Source: Otis tarda
Taxonomy: Eukaryota; Chordata; Aves; Otidiformes; Otididae
Direction: 5' to 3'
Length of the DNA: 64,000 bases
Assembly (NCBI GenBank): GCA_026413225.1
Contig: CM048572.1
Span: forward strand, 5,828,001-5,892,000
The notes beneath the pieces were generated by a model that saw only the letters and a program-made list of their open reading frames with translations, ran no database searches and was not told the DNA's origin. The translations under genes and the position numbers were made by a program. Shown piece after piece: positions 20,280-32,100 of the stretch; positions within the stretch are counted from its first letter, which is position 1; each line of letters starts with the position of its first letter.

Positions 20280-21720
20280 CGGGAAAGACTGTTTGCTATG
20301 CTAAAGCTTTGTGAAAAGCCAGAAATTAGAACTTTTTTAAGTTCTATAAATAAATTAAAAAAAAGGTATTAGAGCTGTGATGTGGATTTAGATGGTGCGA
20401 ACTGCGTGCTCTCAATACCTGCTTTCCGTCACTCCCATCTCGCCTTTCCGTGGTTAGCCTTTCCCTCCGCAGAGGGCCAGAAAGTTATTCCTCAGCATTA
20501 GCAAGTCGAATACTTGGATGACTATGAATGGGCTTTGCTATTCGGAGGGGAACAGCGTCCATTTGACACCAATCCCAAGATCCTCATTTTTGATGCTAAG
20601 TTAAATATTACACAATCGAGCAGGGGACGATGACCTTTCCAAGTCGAGTCCATTAGGAAAAAAAACACTAAGAGCAGCCCGAAGGCTGCAAAATGCAACT
20701 TTAAAGGCTGAAAGGAGTTTCGTGTCAGGGAAGCAACGGTAAAAATGAATTCTTATTTAATTTTATTCGGCAGCTCTGCTACAGGTCAGGGAGAAATTGC
20801 TGGGCCCTCTGCAAGCTTTTTCATTTCCAGCAGACTCCTGATAGAGATCCCGTTCGAGAGTCTCCGTTACGGAGACAGCTCGAGCCCCAGACAGATCGTA
20901 CCCAGCATTTATGGAGTCGCCAGGTATCAAAAAGATTATTTTTATCTGTCAAGAGAGTAAACTTGATACAGAGCAACAGAGATACACAAAGACCCTGATT
21001 GTGCCGCGTTAACAGAGCGCCTCTCCGGAGCACGCCGTCACTATTGCTTTGGGTAAATGGGAACGGCCTGACCCACCTACGGAGAACCTAAAAGCTCTGC
21101 ACTTCATTTACCAGCACATTTGCATCCTGCTCCGCGCTGTCTCCAGTAACTTTCGTTAAAAACACAATCAAAGCGGCCCCAGCCACCGCAGCTTTCCTGC
21201 TGGGGCTCCAATATTAATGCCACCTGAGAACACAGATTGCAAATTTTAGCTGGAAGTGAATCACAGTGCCAATTTACTGGGGGGAAAAAAAAAAGAAAAT
21301 TAATCAAGTGTACTGTTTGTGCGTTTCACTTCCATGGAACAGTTGCATAACCACATGTTCAGAGCATGTTTTATTCACTGCTCACCTTCTGGAATGCACT
21401 AATACTTTAATACACCACTAATACATAACAGAACGGATAATTCGCCGATTTCTCCGTCATTAAAGTAAGCGAGGCCGTTTTAATGGATAGGGTAAATTAA
21501 TAGCAGAAAAATTAACCAATTAAAACCCAGCCTTTCAATGGAGTTCAGTATGCCACCACTGCAAATGTCTCCAACCAATTTGTACAGCCGCGTGTGAAGA
21601 ATTTGATTTCCTATGTATTATTTCATGATGAACTGGAGCAAAGAGACATCAGCTGAATGGAATGGCTACCTGGCAGCCAGGAAGAGAAAGGGATTGTACT
21701 TAAATTGATGGTTCCTGTTT
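20280..21720. promoter_or_regulatory. AT-rich block resembling conserved noncoding regulatory DNA
   Basis: About 1.4 kb free of recognisable repeats, dense in homeodomain-type words (attaaccaattaaaac, gggtaaattaatag, aataattcg) and with retained CpGs. This composition is typical of developmental enhancers that stay constrained in vertebrate introns. There is no direct proof; the call rests on composition only. Confidence 0.3.
20860..20876. repeat. Perfect 7-bp inverted repeat with TTA loop
   Basis: GTCTCCG-TTA-CGGAGAC, with outer CGAG/CTCG arms extending it imperfectly to about 28 bases. Two CpGs in the stem are unusual in this AT-rich intron. Confidence 0.85.
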
Positions 21721-24700
21721 AATTTATACCTGCTAATTTAATGGGGAAGTAGCAGAGTAAGCAGGTCAAATGACCCATGCCTAATCCTGCCACTGCTGTT
21801 GGGAATTTGAGGGAAAACTGACTTAAAGCAGAGTCAAACCAATTTGGTCCCAGTGATGCTCCCAGAGAAACCAATGCTGGAAGGAAAGGCAGCCCAAAGG
21901 CTCCTTTGGCCAGGTCGGACCCCAGCTCAGTACTTGGCTGGGGGTACGTTTCTCTTGTATCTAAAGCATCAGGAACTGACCCTGGGGCTGACGCACGCTC
22001 GCTCACACGACAGCAAGACAACTGTGCACACCCCATCCCTCTGACAGCGATGGGCAGCCCAGCCTCTGCGCAAGGCAGGCACAAGCCCAGGTGAACAGCT
22101 TGGGTGGGCTGTGGTTCTCCATCCTTGATGTATGGCCATGATGGCTTGTCTACGCAGCTCCTAATTTAGAACAGTTTAAAAAACCACCACGGGAAAGATC
22201 TGCTCCACAGGTAGATGCAGTTTTACGCTGTAGTCACCATGTTGTGGCTACAGGGACAGCCACGTTGGCGGCCACCCATCAGCTTCTCAAGGGTTGTGGC
22301 TCAGAAGGCGCAAGCCCCGTACTCCCAGCCAGCAGCGAGGGTCCGGGGAGCTGCAGGCTGAGCTTGCTCCTGCCCCTGCCCAGGTCTGCCCTGCTCTCCT
22401 CCATGCAAGAGGCCCTTGAAGGCCACATGCCAGTGACCACCTCCAGCTTACAAACATGCACGAAGAGCACCATGAGATGTGCTACACCTAGCAATTCAGA
22501 AAATAACAACAGAGGAAGATGGAAACTGTGACATCCAGGATCCCAATCTATGAAAACAACGCAGCATTTCAGCTAGAGATAGCCCCAAACCTACAATGAG
22601 CATTCCCCCCTGCAACGCTCCCCATCCCAGCCCTCCTTCCTCCCCAGCGCAGGAGCCTTCCCGTCGCCGCCGGCGGGACCAGGTACACACCACGAACCCT
22701 CTGCAGAACAGCTTTGCGTCCGCTGAGGAAAACAGTGCTGAGACCGGTCAAAGTGAGCTTAGCAATTTCAGAAACTGTACTTCTGCAGAGATTAACAAAG
22801 GGAGGTTTCGAAATCTGCACTGCTCAGTATGAACTTTCAGCTTTTTCCAGCTTGGCTGGATATAACTGGTTTGGTTTTAAATGTTTCAGTGAATTAATGA
22901 GTTAGGTTGTTAATGCAAAACATTCATTCCGCGCAGTGCCAAGGTCCCCAGTTAGAAGATTAATTTTTGTGACCTTTTGCAAACCTCGCCTAGAAACAAC
23001 AAGCAGAAAATCCACCAGGCAGCATCACCAACCAGCCAGCGCACAGCCGGGCACGGCAGCTCCGCTCCCGCCGCCTGGGCACGGGGACGACGGGACAGTC
23101 GTCCTTCTCTGTCCCCAGCCAGCTCCTGGGTGCCCAACGCTCGCATCGGGGACGAGGCTCCACGCGGACACGTAGGAGGGCTATGTACTCTACGGTGGTG
23201 TTTGATGCAGCCCTGCTGAACAGTGAATGCTCATTTCAAATAAAGGAAATTTAAAAAAAAAAAAAAATCAACACCAAAATAGAAGTAAGATAACAGTTTT
23301 CTCAACACTTTTGGTGCCTGCTAGGCAGGCAGACACGCTCCCCAGGTCAGAGACAAAGTTGATGTTACTCATATGAAGCCAAGCACAATATTGGCACTTT
23401 AAATAACAGTGGTTTCTTTTTAAGCTGGAACTCTGCAGGGCCCAGCTGATAGCATAATATGAGGGGAAAAAAGAGGGAGGGGGGGAAGCAACAATAAAAG
23501 GAAGGAAAAAAGTTGATGTTTGAGAGTTTTTCTCTCTCCTCTCTCTCCCCTTTAGGGGACACCTTTGGGAAGTCCACAGATGACTTCCCAGCTCCCCACA
23601 GGTAATCAGTAAGTAAAGGCCGGCAAATCAAAGACCCCTGTAGCCAGCACCAATGAGCAGGTGCTTTCTGCAGCACCCAGATCCAAGAGCTGATCCACCT
23701 TCCCCTTCCCACCACCAAGCACCCGAGACGGAAATCACACCGTGTTTCACAGCGGGTCCCCACCAGCACGGCAAATGCCCTGTTTGCTCTGACCAGCTCT
23801 GGGTGCCAGGCTCAGTAGCCTGGGACTGGGTGCATTTACCTGGCTGCTGAGGACGGGAGGAACACCAGGTCCACGCAGCATCAAGCGCAGGCATACATGG
23901 GGCCACCCCTGTAGCCAGCCACAGCGGTCCTGGGACTCTTTCACTGAGCATTAACATTTGTTCTGCATTTGGAGCCCCTTCACAAGAAGTCACGTAGGAG
24001 TTTCACCAGTTTTATTAATTTACTGCCAAAATGTGCCTGGTGCGGGCTGGCAGGAGGGAGGAAGGCTGGAGACTCCTGCACTTTCCAGACCGAGGTAAGA
24101 AGGAACTTGTTCCCCAGCCAGACGCTGACCCACGCTAGCTCTCACCTGGGTTTCATCGCCGCAGACTTGGAGTCACAGACTTTGGTTACAACAAAAGCAT
24201 AACAAAGCATGAGGTAGGGGCATCACCAAGGGACTTGGAGGACATGGTCCCCTGCCAGGAACAGGGCAGCTATTGCTAATCCCTTCCAGGGACATGCTAC
24301 GTGGATGGACACACTCTGGCAACGCAGCAAAGACCTCTCCAGGCTACATCCCTGCGATTCAATACGGACAGACACAGTTAGAGGGAACAGCTCACCTCTC
24401 CAGAGCAAATCCCAACTTCCCGGGTGTGGACAGGACCTCTCTTTTAGCTGTGCCAGCACGGCTCTGTAACAGAGCAGGAAAGCCAAAATTTGGTGTGACT
24501 GAGCTCCTCTGTTCCTGGTCTGCGGCTGTGCATCCCAGCTAGCTGGGGTCCAGCATCCTCCCTGAGTAACCTTGCAAAGCCTGCAGCTGGAAGGGAAGTC
24601 ACGGGATGGGACCGTCTCCAGCAGCCTAAAAATGCCAGCAGCAGAGCATCACCCTGGCTCCCGGTGCACATTTCCATGCCATGCCCTTGCCTGGTCCATA

Positions 24701-26065
24701 ACCCAGACCTAAGTCATGACAATTAATTCTTTTGGGATTTAACCCCACTATGGGACTGCAAGTCCCCATGAATGAACAGTTAATGAGATTTTCCCCTCCA
24801 GAGCCGATCGCTACCCCACTTACACTGCAGGTACTCAAAATTCAGGTGCTCTCAACAAAAGCAGGGAAAGCAACCAGCAATAAAATAACTGCAACCTGAG
24901 AAAGAAAACTCTTTGCATCTTATTATTTTGCACTGCACAAATGTACAAACACACACACAAATTTCAGCAGTTCCGAGCTTCAAGCAGCACCACATAGTCA
25001 ACATTTGTACTAAGGAACAATTTCTCTTTATGTCGACTGGTCAGGGTGCTTTGTAGCTTAAGCCTGGCTTTGAAAACGCGGGTGCAGTCTAAAGGCAGTG
25101 GAAGCCGGCTGACTGAACAATCGTATTCATTCTCCATTACTTGGCAGGCCGAGTAGAAAAGCGTCTTTTCCATTTAGGCCAGTTAAACAGAGCTATTCAT
25201 TAAAATTTCACCCTTCTACAAACTGCTGTACTTCTCCATTTAAAATCGGCCTTGAAGAGAAGCCCTCTCTCCTCTGCCTCGCAACGCTCCTCATCGCCCT
25301 GTTTCCAGCCGCCACCCGTTCACGAGCGGCGTTTTCGGATTGCTCTCGTGCTTTCAAAACGGCAGCAACTCGCCTCTGCTGTCATTACCTGGGTAGAGGC
25401 TGGCTTGCTGCCTTAGCACTCGGGGACTAACAGTAATTATCTTCGCTTTTTTTTTTTTTCAAATGAGCACAAAACTGAGTGAGATGGAAGGCTAGAAAGG
25501 GGTGGCTGAAACAGAACGCGATTAGAGTATAAAAATAGGTCACTAGGATAATATAACCTTTAGACTACTGGCAATGTGCCCCCCTTAGAGACAAGCCTGC
25601 GTGCTATATTTCAGGAAAATGTCAGGAATAAAAAAAAAAAAACAAACCACAACGCACATCAGAACAAAACCTCCGATCATCCCTCAGAGCTTTGCACGCT
25701 TCTGTTTGAACATCACTAACATTAATTCACTCACTCCTTTTCCTCTGCCCTCATCCATTTGATTGAGCACAAAAAAAGTGTTATGCAATCATAGCATTAA
25801 CATCTTCCAAAAAAAAAAAAAAAAAAAATCTCTTTTGGCATGGAGGCTTCATTACAGGTTTGCTCCAAATCTGGAGGAACCTTAGCAGGGTTCACAGCCC
25901 CAGCATCCCTGGGACCCACCTCCACAGCTTCAATCCTCACATTTCGTCCATGTTGCAAAACATTCCTGGCGTCCCCCCAAAGGAAAAGCTTCAGCAGACA
26001 GATAATCATCTGTCGACAGAGCCAGCTCCGAGGTTAACGCTACCAGCAGAGGACACCAGATCGCA
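21721..26065. other. Intronic DNA, nothing firm
   Basis: No gene or recognisable repeat is seen. A 69-codon ATG frame on the - strand (25173-24964) has a protein-like composition but no homology I know and an in-frame stop directly before its ATG. A runs lie at 23252, 25630 and 25809. Confidence 0.6.
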
Positions 26066-26158
26066 TTAATGGAGCTCCAAGTCGTCCCTCAGCTCGTTGG
26101 TATCTGGGTCTCCCATCACCTCGCACTCGGCCGGTGAATACCACGGGTTGGCTTGTGC
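26066..26158 (-). CDS. Orphan coding-like terminal exon (30 codons + TAA)
   Basis: Strong acceptor (polypyrimidine then ttcag at 26163-26159), then an open frame beginning AQANPWYSPAECEV and ending DDLELH-stop. Codon choice is strongly coding-like (GAG, GTG, CTG, GAC, AAC). It is listed separately because this exon may be real even if the exons proposed upstream are wrong. Confidence 0.5.
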   Translation of the reverse strand, partial: AQANPWYSPAECEVMGDPDTNELRDDLELH

Positions 26159-29120
26159 CTGAACAGGATGGTATGAGAACAGTGTTTATGTTATAACTGC
26201 ACAGGAGCTCTGATTTCAGCCCCTTATGCTTTCTCTAGGAGGTTTTCTTTGTGCTTGCCTTGTCGGGGATCTGTTTGTGATTGCAGCTCGATCGCAGGCT
26301 CCTCAAATGGCCCCACGCAGGTCAGTAATATCACGTTTGCTACACGCCTTGTGATCTCACGCACAGCTTATTAGCAAGCATCACCATTTAGGTAGGGCAA
26401 GACCAGCTTTGGCAGATGCAGCCCCTCGGAACGCATGAGAAACGGGGTAGGTTACACCTAAAACACGCTTCTTTGTATTTTTATTATCTGAAATTGCTGA
26501 ACTGGCTCCACGACAAAAAACTATCAGGGAGCTCAGCGTAAAGACTCCCAATTCCCAAAGCAAAATGAGATTCAGAGGTACTTCTTGGTCCATGTTAAAT
26601 TTCTGACAAGGGTACTCAAGTCTTTTAAATCAGCAGGAAACGCTCAGCTGAGCTGGTGAGTTCACATCCGACGGCAACAGAGCAGGCGACGTGCAGAAGC
26701 CCACCGTGCTCTCAGTGCCCCTGCAGCCTGCCCAGTCCCAAGGAGCCATTTCGGGGGAAGCCTCCTAGTGTGTGTTTCTGAAGCACTTCTGCTTACAATC
26801 CCACTTGCAGGTTTGCACATCCACCTCCATGTGGGTGACCTCATTTGGGGGCCATCAGCCCAAATTTGGGAACCACAGTTCTAGATGCTAACACCAAATT
26901 TACTGTTAAAAGAAAACCAGCATCAGGTTTCAAACCAGCACCAAAACGATCCCCCTGCACAACCACAAACCCAAAAGCCTGCTAGAGGCTCACACTGGTT
27001 TCTCACCGAGCATCCAAGTCCCTTGTGCAACGAAGAAACGCTTGCTGAAGACAGGCTGATCACCAAGCCGCCACGTAAGGGACAGACCTGCAGCAATTCC
27101 AGGGAAATAAAGACTGTCCAGAGCTTTAAAACAAGATGTGGGCGAGAAGGAGCCACTAAATAACACCAGACAGCAAGCATAGGGTGCTGGAGCCCATCTG
27201 CAGCACAGACTGGAGACTATGAGAGTGCTGCAGCCCCTTCCCAGCTGAGCATTTTTGGATTACTTCATCCACTGTGCCCTTTTGCAATATGCTAGCTTCG
27301 AACGCTGTGTTATGTTCTGGCTCAGCATCAGCCCCTATTCCCCCACTTACAGTTGCTATAACCAAAAAGACAACTGCAAAATACTTCAGCTAAAAGCCAG
27401 GAAATGGGGTTTGGCAGGTCGAGATCGTGGATTTTTTTTTCTCCCCCGTGGATCCGGCTTCAGAGTCGTCCTTTCAGACCCTGAGTGCAGCCGATGGCTT
27501 TTGCAGCTTACCGAGTCCGCTGGTTTATGGCAATGTTTTTCTGCTCACTGAACTGGCTCATTCTTTTAGCAGAACAAACTGTTCCACGTTGAGGCAGGAG
27601 TTGGCTGTGTTTTAACAAAGGATTTTTCCCTTCTGACAGTGTTTTGCAAAAGACCCAAAAAAAGGAGTTTGGAGCCAAGTTACAAAAGGTCAGGAGAGGC
27701 GAGTCAAGCACTGGGTGTAGTTCCTGTATGTCACAGCCAGTCAAGGAAATGGGTGGGGAGAAGAGGAATGGCATTTCGAGCTGCAAAGATATGTATAAAG
27801 TGATATTAATGAGGAATGGGCTTTTGAATGAGGACGGCAAGTGTGCAGGCACTATAATTTGTGCTTTACAAGAGCAGGCTTGTTAGGTAGGCTGAGGTCT
27901 CTGCAATAATTTATCCATGTGAAGTGTGCATCTGAGAGAGTTCAAGTAGCACTAGTAGCAAGAGAAAGGCAGTCTTATTTGCTGCCCTCCCCAAGCTGAT
28001 TTCAAGGAGCTACGTACTCTCATCTCCCACCAGCCAAATGAATATTCAAAGGGCTTTCGCCAAGCAAATGCCAGTCAATCACCAGCACAATGCTGGGGGA
28101 AAGAAATACTGGGCTGAGACCTGCTGGGACCGGCACCTTGTCCCCCTCCCCAGCTCTGCTCTAGCAGCCCAAGCATCTTTAATGTGGGGCAAAGTACTCC
28201 TGCAGAGGTTTGCTGGGTGCCACGGCCGCTCTGCCTGCTCCTTTCCCTGCCATGCAGTGGGACAACACTGCTAGAGCAGAGCCGCGGCACGGAGGATGAG
28301 CACCCACTAGCGAGGGTGCTACAGGGGGAGAAGGACCCCGGCACCACGGTCCCAGCAACACAGCCCTCCCTAAGGAGCTGATGACAGATTCTCGCTCTCC
28401 TAGAGGCTGGGACCACAAATGATTTTGCTGTTGGATGGCAGCTTTCTGGTGAAGCCTCACTCCCTGTCCAGCAGCAGCAGCAGGCAGGGCCAAGGTCATC
28501 CTGTGCTGTGCATGGTGCATGGACAAACCAACTCTGGTCTTGCAGATGCTGGGAGGAGGGGAGCCAAGGGGATCTGCAACAGTTGACAGTAAGTCATGCC
28601 TAAAACTCAAGCTTTTCCAGGCCTCGGAGGATCCCTGAATAGAAAGAAACCACCCATCACTGGAACACAGCCACTTTTGTGGCTGGAAGGGGCAGATGTT
28701 CAACTCCATACAACAATGCAACACAACAGTTGAGACTGTTAAGTGAAGAATGCTGCATCCACTTAGAAATGAAGAGGGAAATTAGGGACACCATCTAATT
28801 CTAGAACTATCATTCGGTCCTGATGCTTAGGGTTCACACACCTAGTCTGCAAGAGCGGCACAGGGTTTTTCTTCCACTGCCTCAAACAGACAGTGCCCTG
28901 GCCTAAAGCCCTGAACCACAAGAATTTCAGAAGCATATGGTGAGACTGGCAAGTGTTCAGCTCCTTCAGCTGGAAGACCATTTTCCAAAAAAGTCCAGCT
29001 CCTTTTTAGCACCTACATAAGCATGGAGAACTACATCATCCCTGCTACCAAACCCTCACCCGCTGCCCCCCAAGAGCTCACAGGGGACAGCCTTCTCCCT
29101 TTCTCTGAAATACTCACCAT
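26066..29120 (-). CDS. Candidate nested microprotein gene, signal peptide + acidic tail (44 aa, 3 exons)
   Basis: Not a gene I recognise. The proposed - strand CDS joins 29120-29118 (ATG, donor gtgagt), 27389-27351 (acceptor tttcctggcttttag, donor gtaagt) and 26158-26066 (acceptor accatcctgttcag, stop TAA). All junctions are phase 0. The spliced N-terminus reads MLKYFAVVFLVIATAQA: a short basic start, an 11-residue hydrophobic core and an Ala-Gln-Ala signal-peptidase site. A 27-residue tail follows, beginning NPWYSPAEC and ending NELRDDLELH, acidic, with one Cys. The last exon favours C or G at third codon positions, unlike surrounding DNA. Inference: a small secreted or membrane-anchored peptide nested in the ZHX3 intron, same strand. 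The last exon is the best supported; the ATG exon is the weakest, because an ATG at a donor can occur by chance in this much sequence. No nearby AATAAA is seen downstream. It could instead be the end of a larger unseen gene. Confidence 0.4.
27351..27389 (-). CDS. Candidate 39-base exon encoding a hydrophobic core
   Basis: CTG AAG TAT TTT ... ACT encodes LKYFAVVFLVIAT between acceptor cttttag and consensus donor gtaagtg. Phase 0 at both ends. It forms the h-region of the proposed signal peptide. Confidence 0.4.
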
Positions 29121-32100
29121 TTCTTTTAGAGCTGATAGCAACAGAAGAATGAATTTGAGATTTCATTCAAGATCTCCCTGGGCAAGATCCAGGAGTCCGA
29201 ATCATGCACCTGCCAGCCAAACGCAATCCTTGTCATCTGCTCTCTGGTTTGAAAACTATATTTGTGTAAAACCACTTGTCAAGCCACCCTGGACAGTATG
29301 CAGAGATACAGAACAAAGTTCAGGGGTTATTTGTGATACGAACCGTGCTTGTCAGGACTCCTCTCCTCCTCCAGCTGTTCACTGACACTTGGAATGGATT
29401 GTCCTTACTGGAGAGTCAATTATTGTTTTTAGTTGAAAATTTACCATCCTCTGTAGGTCAGCTGTGAACTGAAAGCATCCCAGTTATTCACTGCTGGAAG
29501 CTAAAGGAATTTCCTTACTCTCAGAAGACAGACATTTTAAATTAGTTTCAAGTACAGTTGTGATAAACAAATCATGTTCTCCTCCTCTCTCTCTCCTGGT
29601 TATTTGGTTCGTTTTTTAAATCATGCCTGCTTGTCTAACCAGCCTTTTCCTTAGCTGCCCTCTGCAGCTCCTCGTGTAAAAATTTATTCCCAAGGATGCA
29701 GGGGAACTATAGACAAGTCCTGAGAAAAATCAGCAAAGCCACACCCCTGCTTTCAGAGCTCTCCCTTTGACACCTGATTCCCCAGGGACTTCAATCTCTG
29801 AACACCATTAAAAAAGCCAAACCACCAAGTATTTGGCTTTTTTCGCCTTTCCTGTGAAGAGCAGGAGGTTGGGAGTTGGGTTGTTACCTTCCTACAGGGG
29901 ATACGGGCTCAGGATTTCAGCTCTCTGCTGACGGTCGGCCAGCGGAGCCTTGCCGGCTGCAAGACGAGCGCACCAGCCCACTCCACCTGCCCTGCTCAAC
30001 AGCTGGGGGACGGCAACAGCTTTCGGCAGACTGAGGAGGAAGGAGAGAGGTGTTTTCAAAAGGTACGGTGGCCCAACTAACGGGTTTTGGTTTTCAAACT
30101 GAGGTCTCCTGCAAGACTTTATTCAAAATATTGATGTATTCATTAATTTGTGGATCATACGGTCTTGAAATGAGGAGATTCATTTAAAAAATTCAGGCAC
30201 GCTGGGAGAACTGCTTCCTTGCCACGCGTTAGCGAGCCTACCCATGAAATGCCAGCAATTACTGAGCCTCCACTCTGTATTCAAAGCTCTATACAATGGA
30301 GTTGATTATTTTTAAGCCTTTCAAACATCAGTGTAGTGAACTTAAGAGCGCTATTCGGAAGATTAAGATACGAACACCACCATATTATTCAATTTAGCTC
30401 CAACACTGAACACTTATTTCTGCAAAGAGTCACAGCTAATACCACATTTCCAACTGCCAACAGAGACAAATACTTACAGCTTTAAGTTAAACTGCAGCAT
30501 GGGCATACCAAATTTAGGAAATAAGAACAAGGAAATTACTAACATTATGCAAATACTGCCCAATTACTGTCAAGCCATACCAAACCTATCTTCAGGTCTT
30601 GGCCATAGGCTTCAAAAACACACCCACAGAAATTACAACCCGAGGAAATCCCTGCTTCCTGTGCATGGAGCCGTGTTACATCTCCAACAGCTGTATTGTA
30701 TGAGTTTTCTAAATACTTGGTATTTGATCCATTCATATCAGTGCAGAAGGGCTTTTCTACCACCTCACCACCCCAGCTTACTGCTGGCTTAGCTCAGCCC
30801 CGCAGAGCGGAGCGACGGCTCTGGGTTCTGACAGCGACGCGCCAACCCCAAGGGCTCCAGCCACGTGTGTTGGGATCTTGCTCCCACATTCTCCGTCCAC
30901 ATGGGAGAAACCTCAGGCCCGTCCCCACGACCGACTGCTGGCTCACCTTGAAAGAACGACACCATTTGCTTTTCTGAAGAGGTCTGCGCAGCCCCTGTTG
31001 CAGAATTAAGGCCACTGCTGAGCCGCATTGCTGGCTCGGCTCCCCAGTGTCCTATTTTGGGGCCTTCACGGGTGCCATAGAAACATACAACTACTCAAGC
31101 TGGGAGGGACCGCTGGAGGACATCTGGGCCAACCCCCCACTCCCAGCAAAGAGTTTCCATCAATTCTGCACCAGACAGGCGAAGCTGCCTATCCGTACCG
31201 AGCTCCTGTTTCCTACAAACTTCTGCTGCATGGGTACAGAACAGCTTTCTGGCCACTTGTGTAATTTATAGAGATTGTTAAGTAATACTTCTTTCAAAAA
31301 TCCAGATTAATTACACAAAAAAAAAAAAAAAAAAAGAAAAAAAGAAAAAAAAGGAAACAAAAGCCAAACCACCAACCATAAATGTAGACAGGTTCCAGGA
31401 CTTTTTGCCCCTTCCTCTGACCATAGTCAGTAAAGTTTACTAATAGCTGCTTTATATGCCCAAATCGGACAGGTGACAAAGGGAAGCGATGGCAGAAAAA
31501 GGGAAAGGATCTGTGCCTGTTTTCTACCATCACGCTGCTTAAAGGAAAGCTGACTGCTGCATTCTGCCCTCTTGAAATCATCCCACCCTTCGCAAACAAT
31601 TGTCTGAGTTTGACAAGACTGGGTGCAGGACTAGCAGGATGGGAACAACATCCTTCCAGGGGAATAAGGGAATAATCAAGGAATGAAATGAAATTAAATG
31701 AAATTAAGTAAGAATCAATTGAAAAAAAAAAATCAGTTTGCCTATTTGAAGGCTCTCATTTCACTAGAGCTGATTTAACTTAAAGCCTTTGGAGAAAAGC
31801 TGCCTTTCAGGAATCTAAACTTTCCCAGCCCTTCAACCAAACATGGAATAGTTCTCATTGCAAAGAATACCATGGATAACAGAAATATTTCCAATTTACA
31901 CCACCAAAAGCATCATGTCTATGTCATAACCTCAGAGAAACAAAAATCAAGACTCCTTCCTCCTTTTTCAGAAAGAAATGAAGGGTGATCTCATCAGACC
32001 AGTCTAGAACATTCATCACCATTAGGGCGAATGGCACAGCATACAGCATTAACCCTGCTTAACGTAACTAAGAACAGCAGGGTAAACCGAACTGCAGGAG

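Noticed and set aside
26780-26890. A - strand frame with several Cys (VTHMEVDVQTCKWDCKQKCF) and the nearby phrase tttgggaaccacagttctag
   Set aside because: No pyrimidine tract before it; the phrase suggests an old interspersed repeat remnant, but I could not name a family.
27007-27044. An alternative - strand exon between the second and third exons of the nested candidate (good acceptor and gtgaga donor)
   Set aside because: At 38 bases it would shift the last exon into a frame that stops after about 13 codons, losing the coding-like frame and the Ala-X-Ala site.
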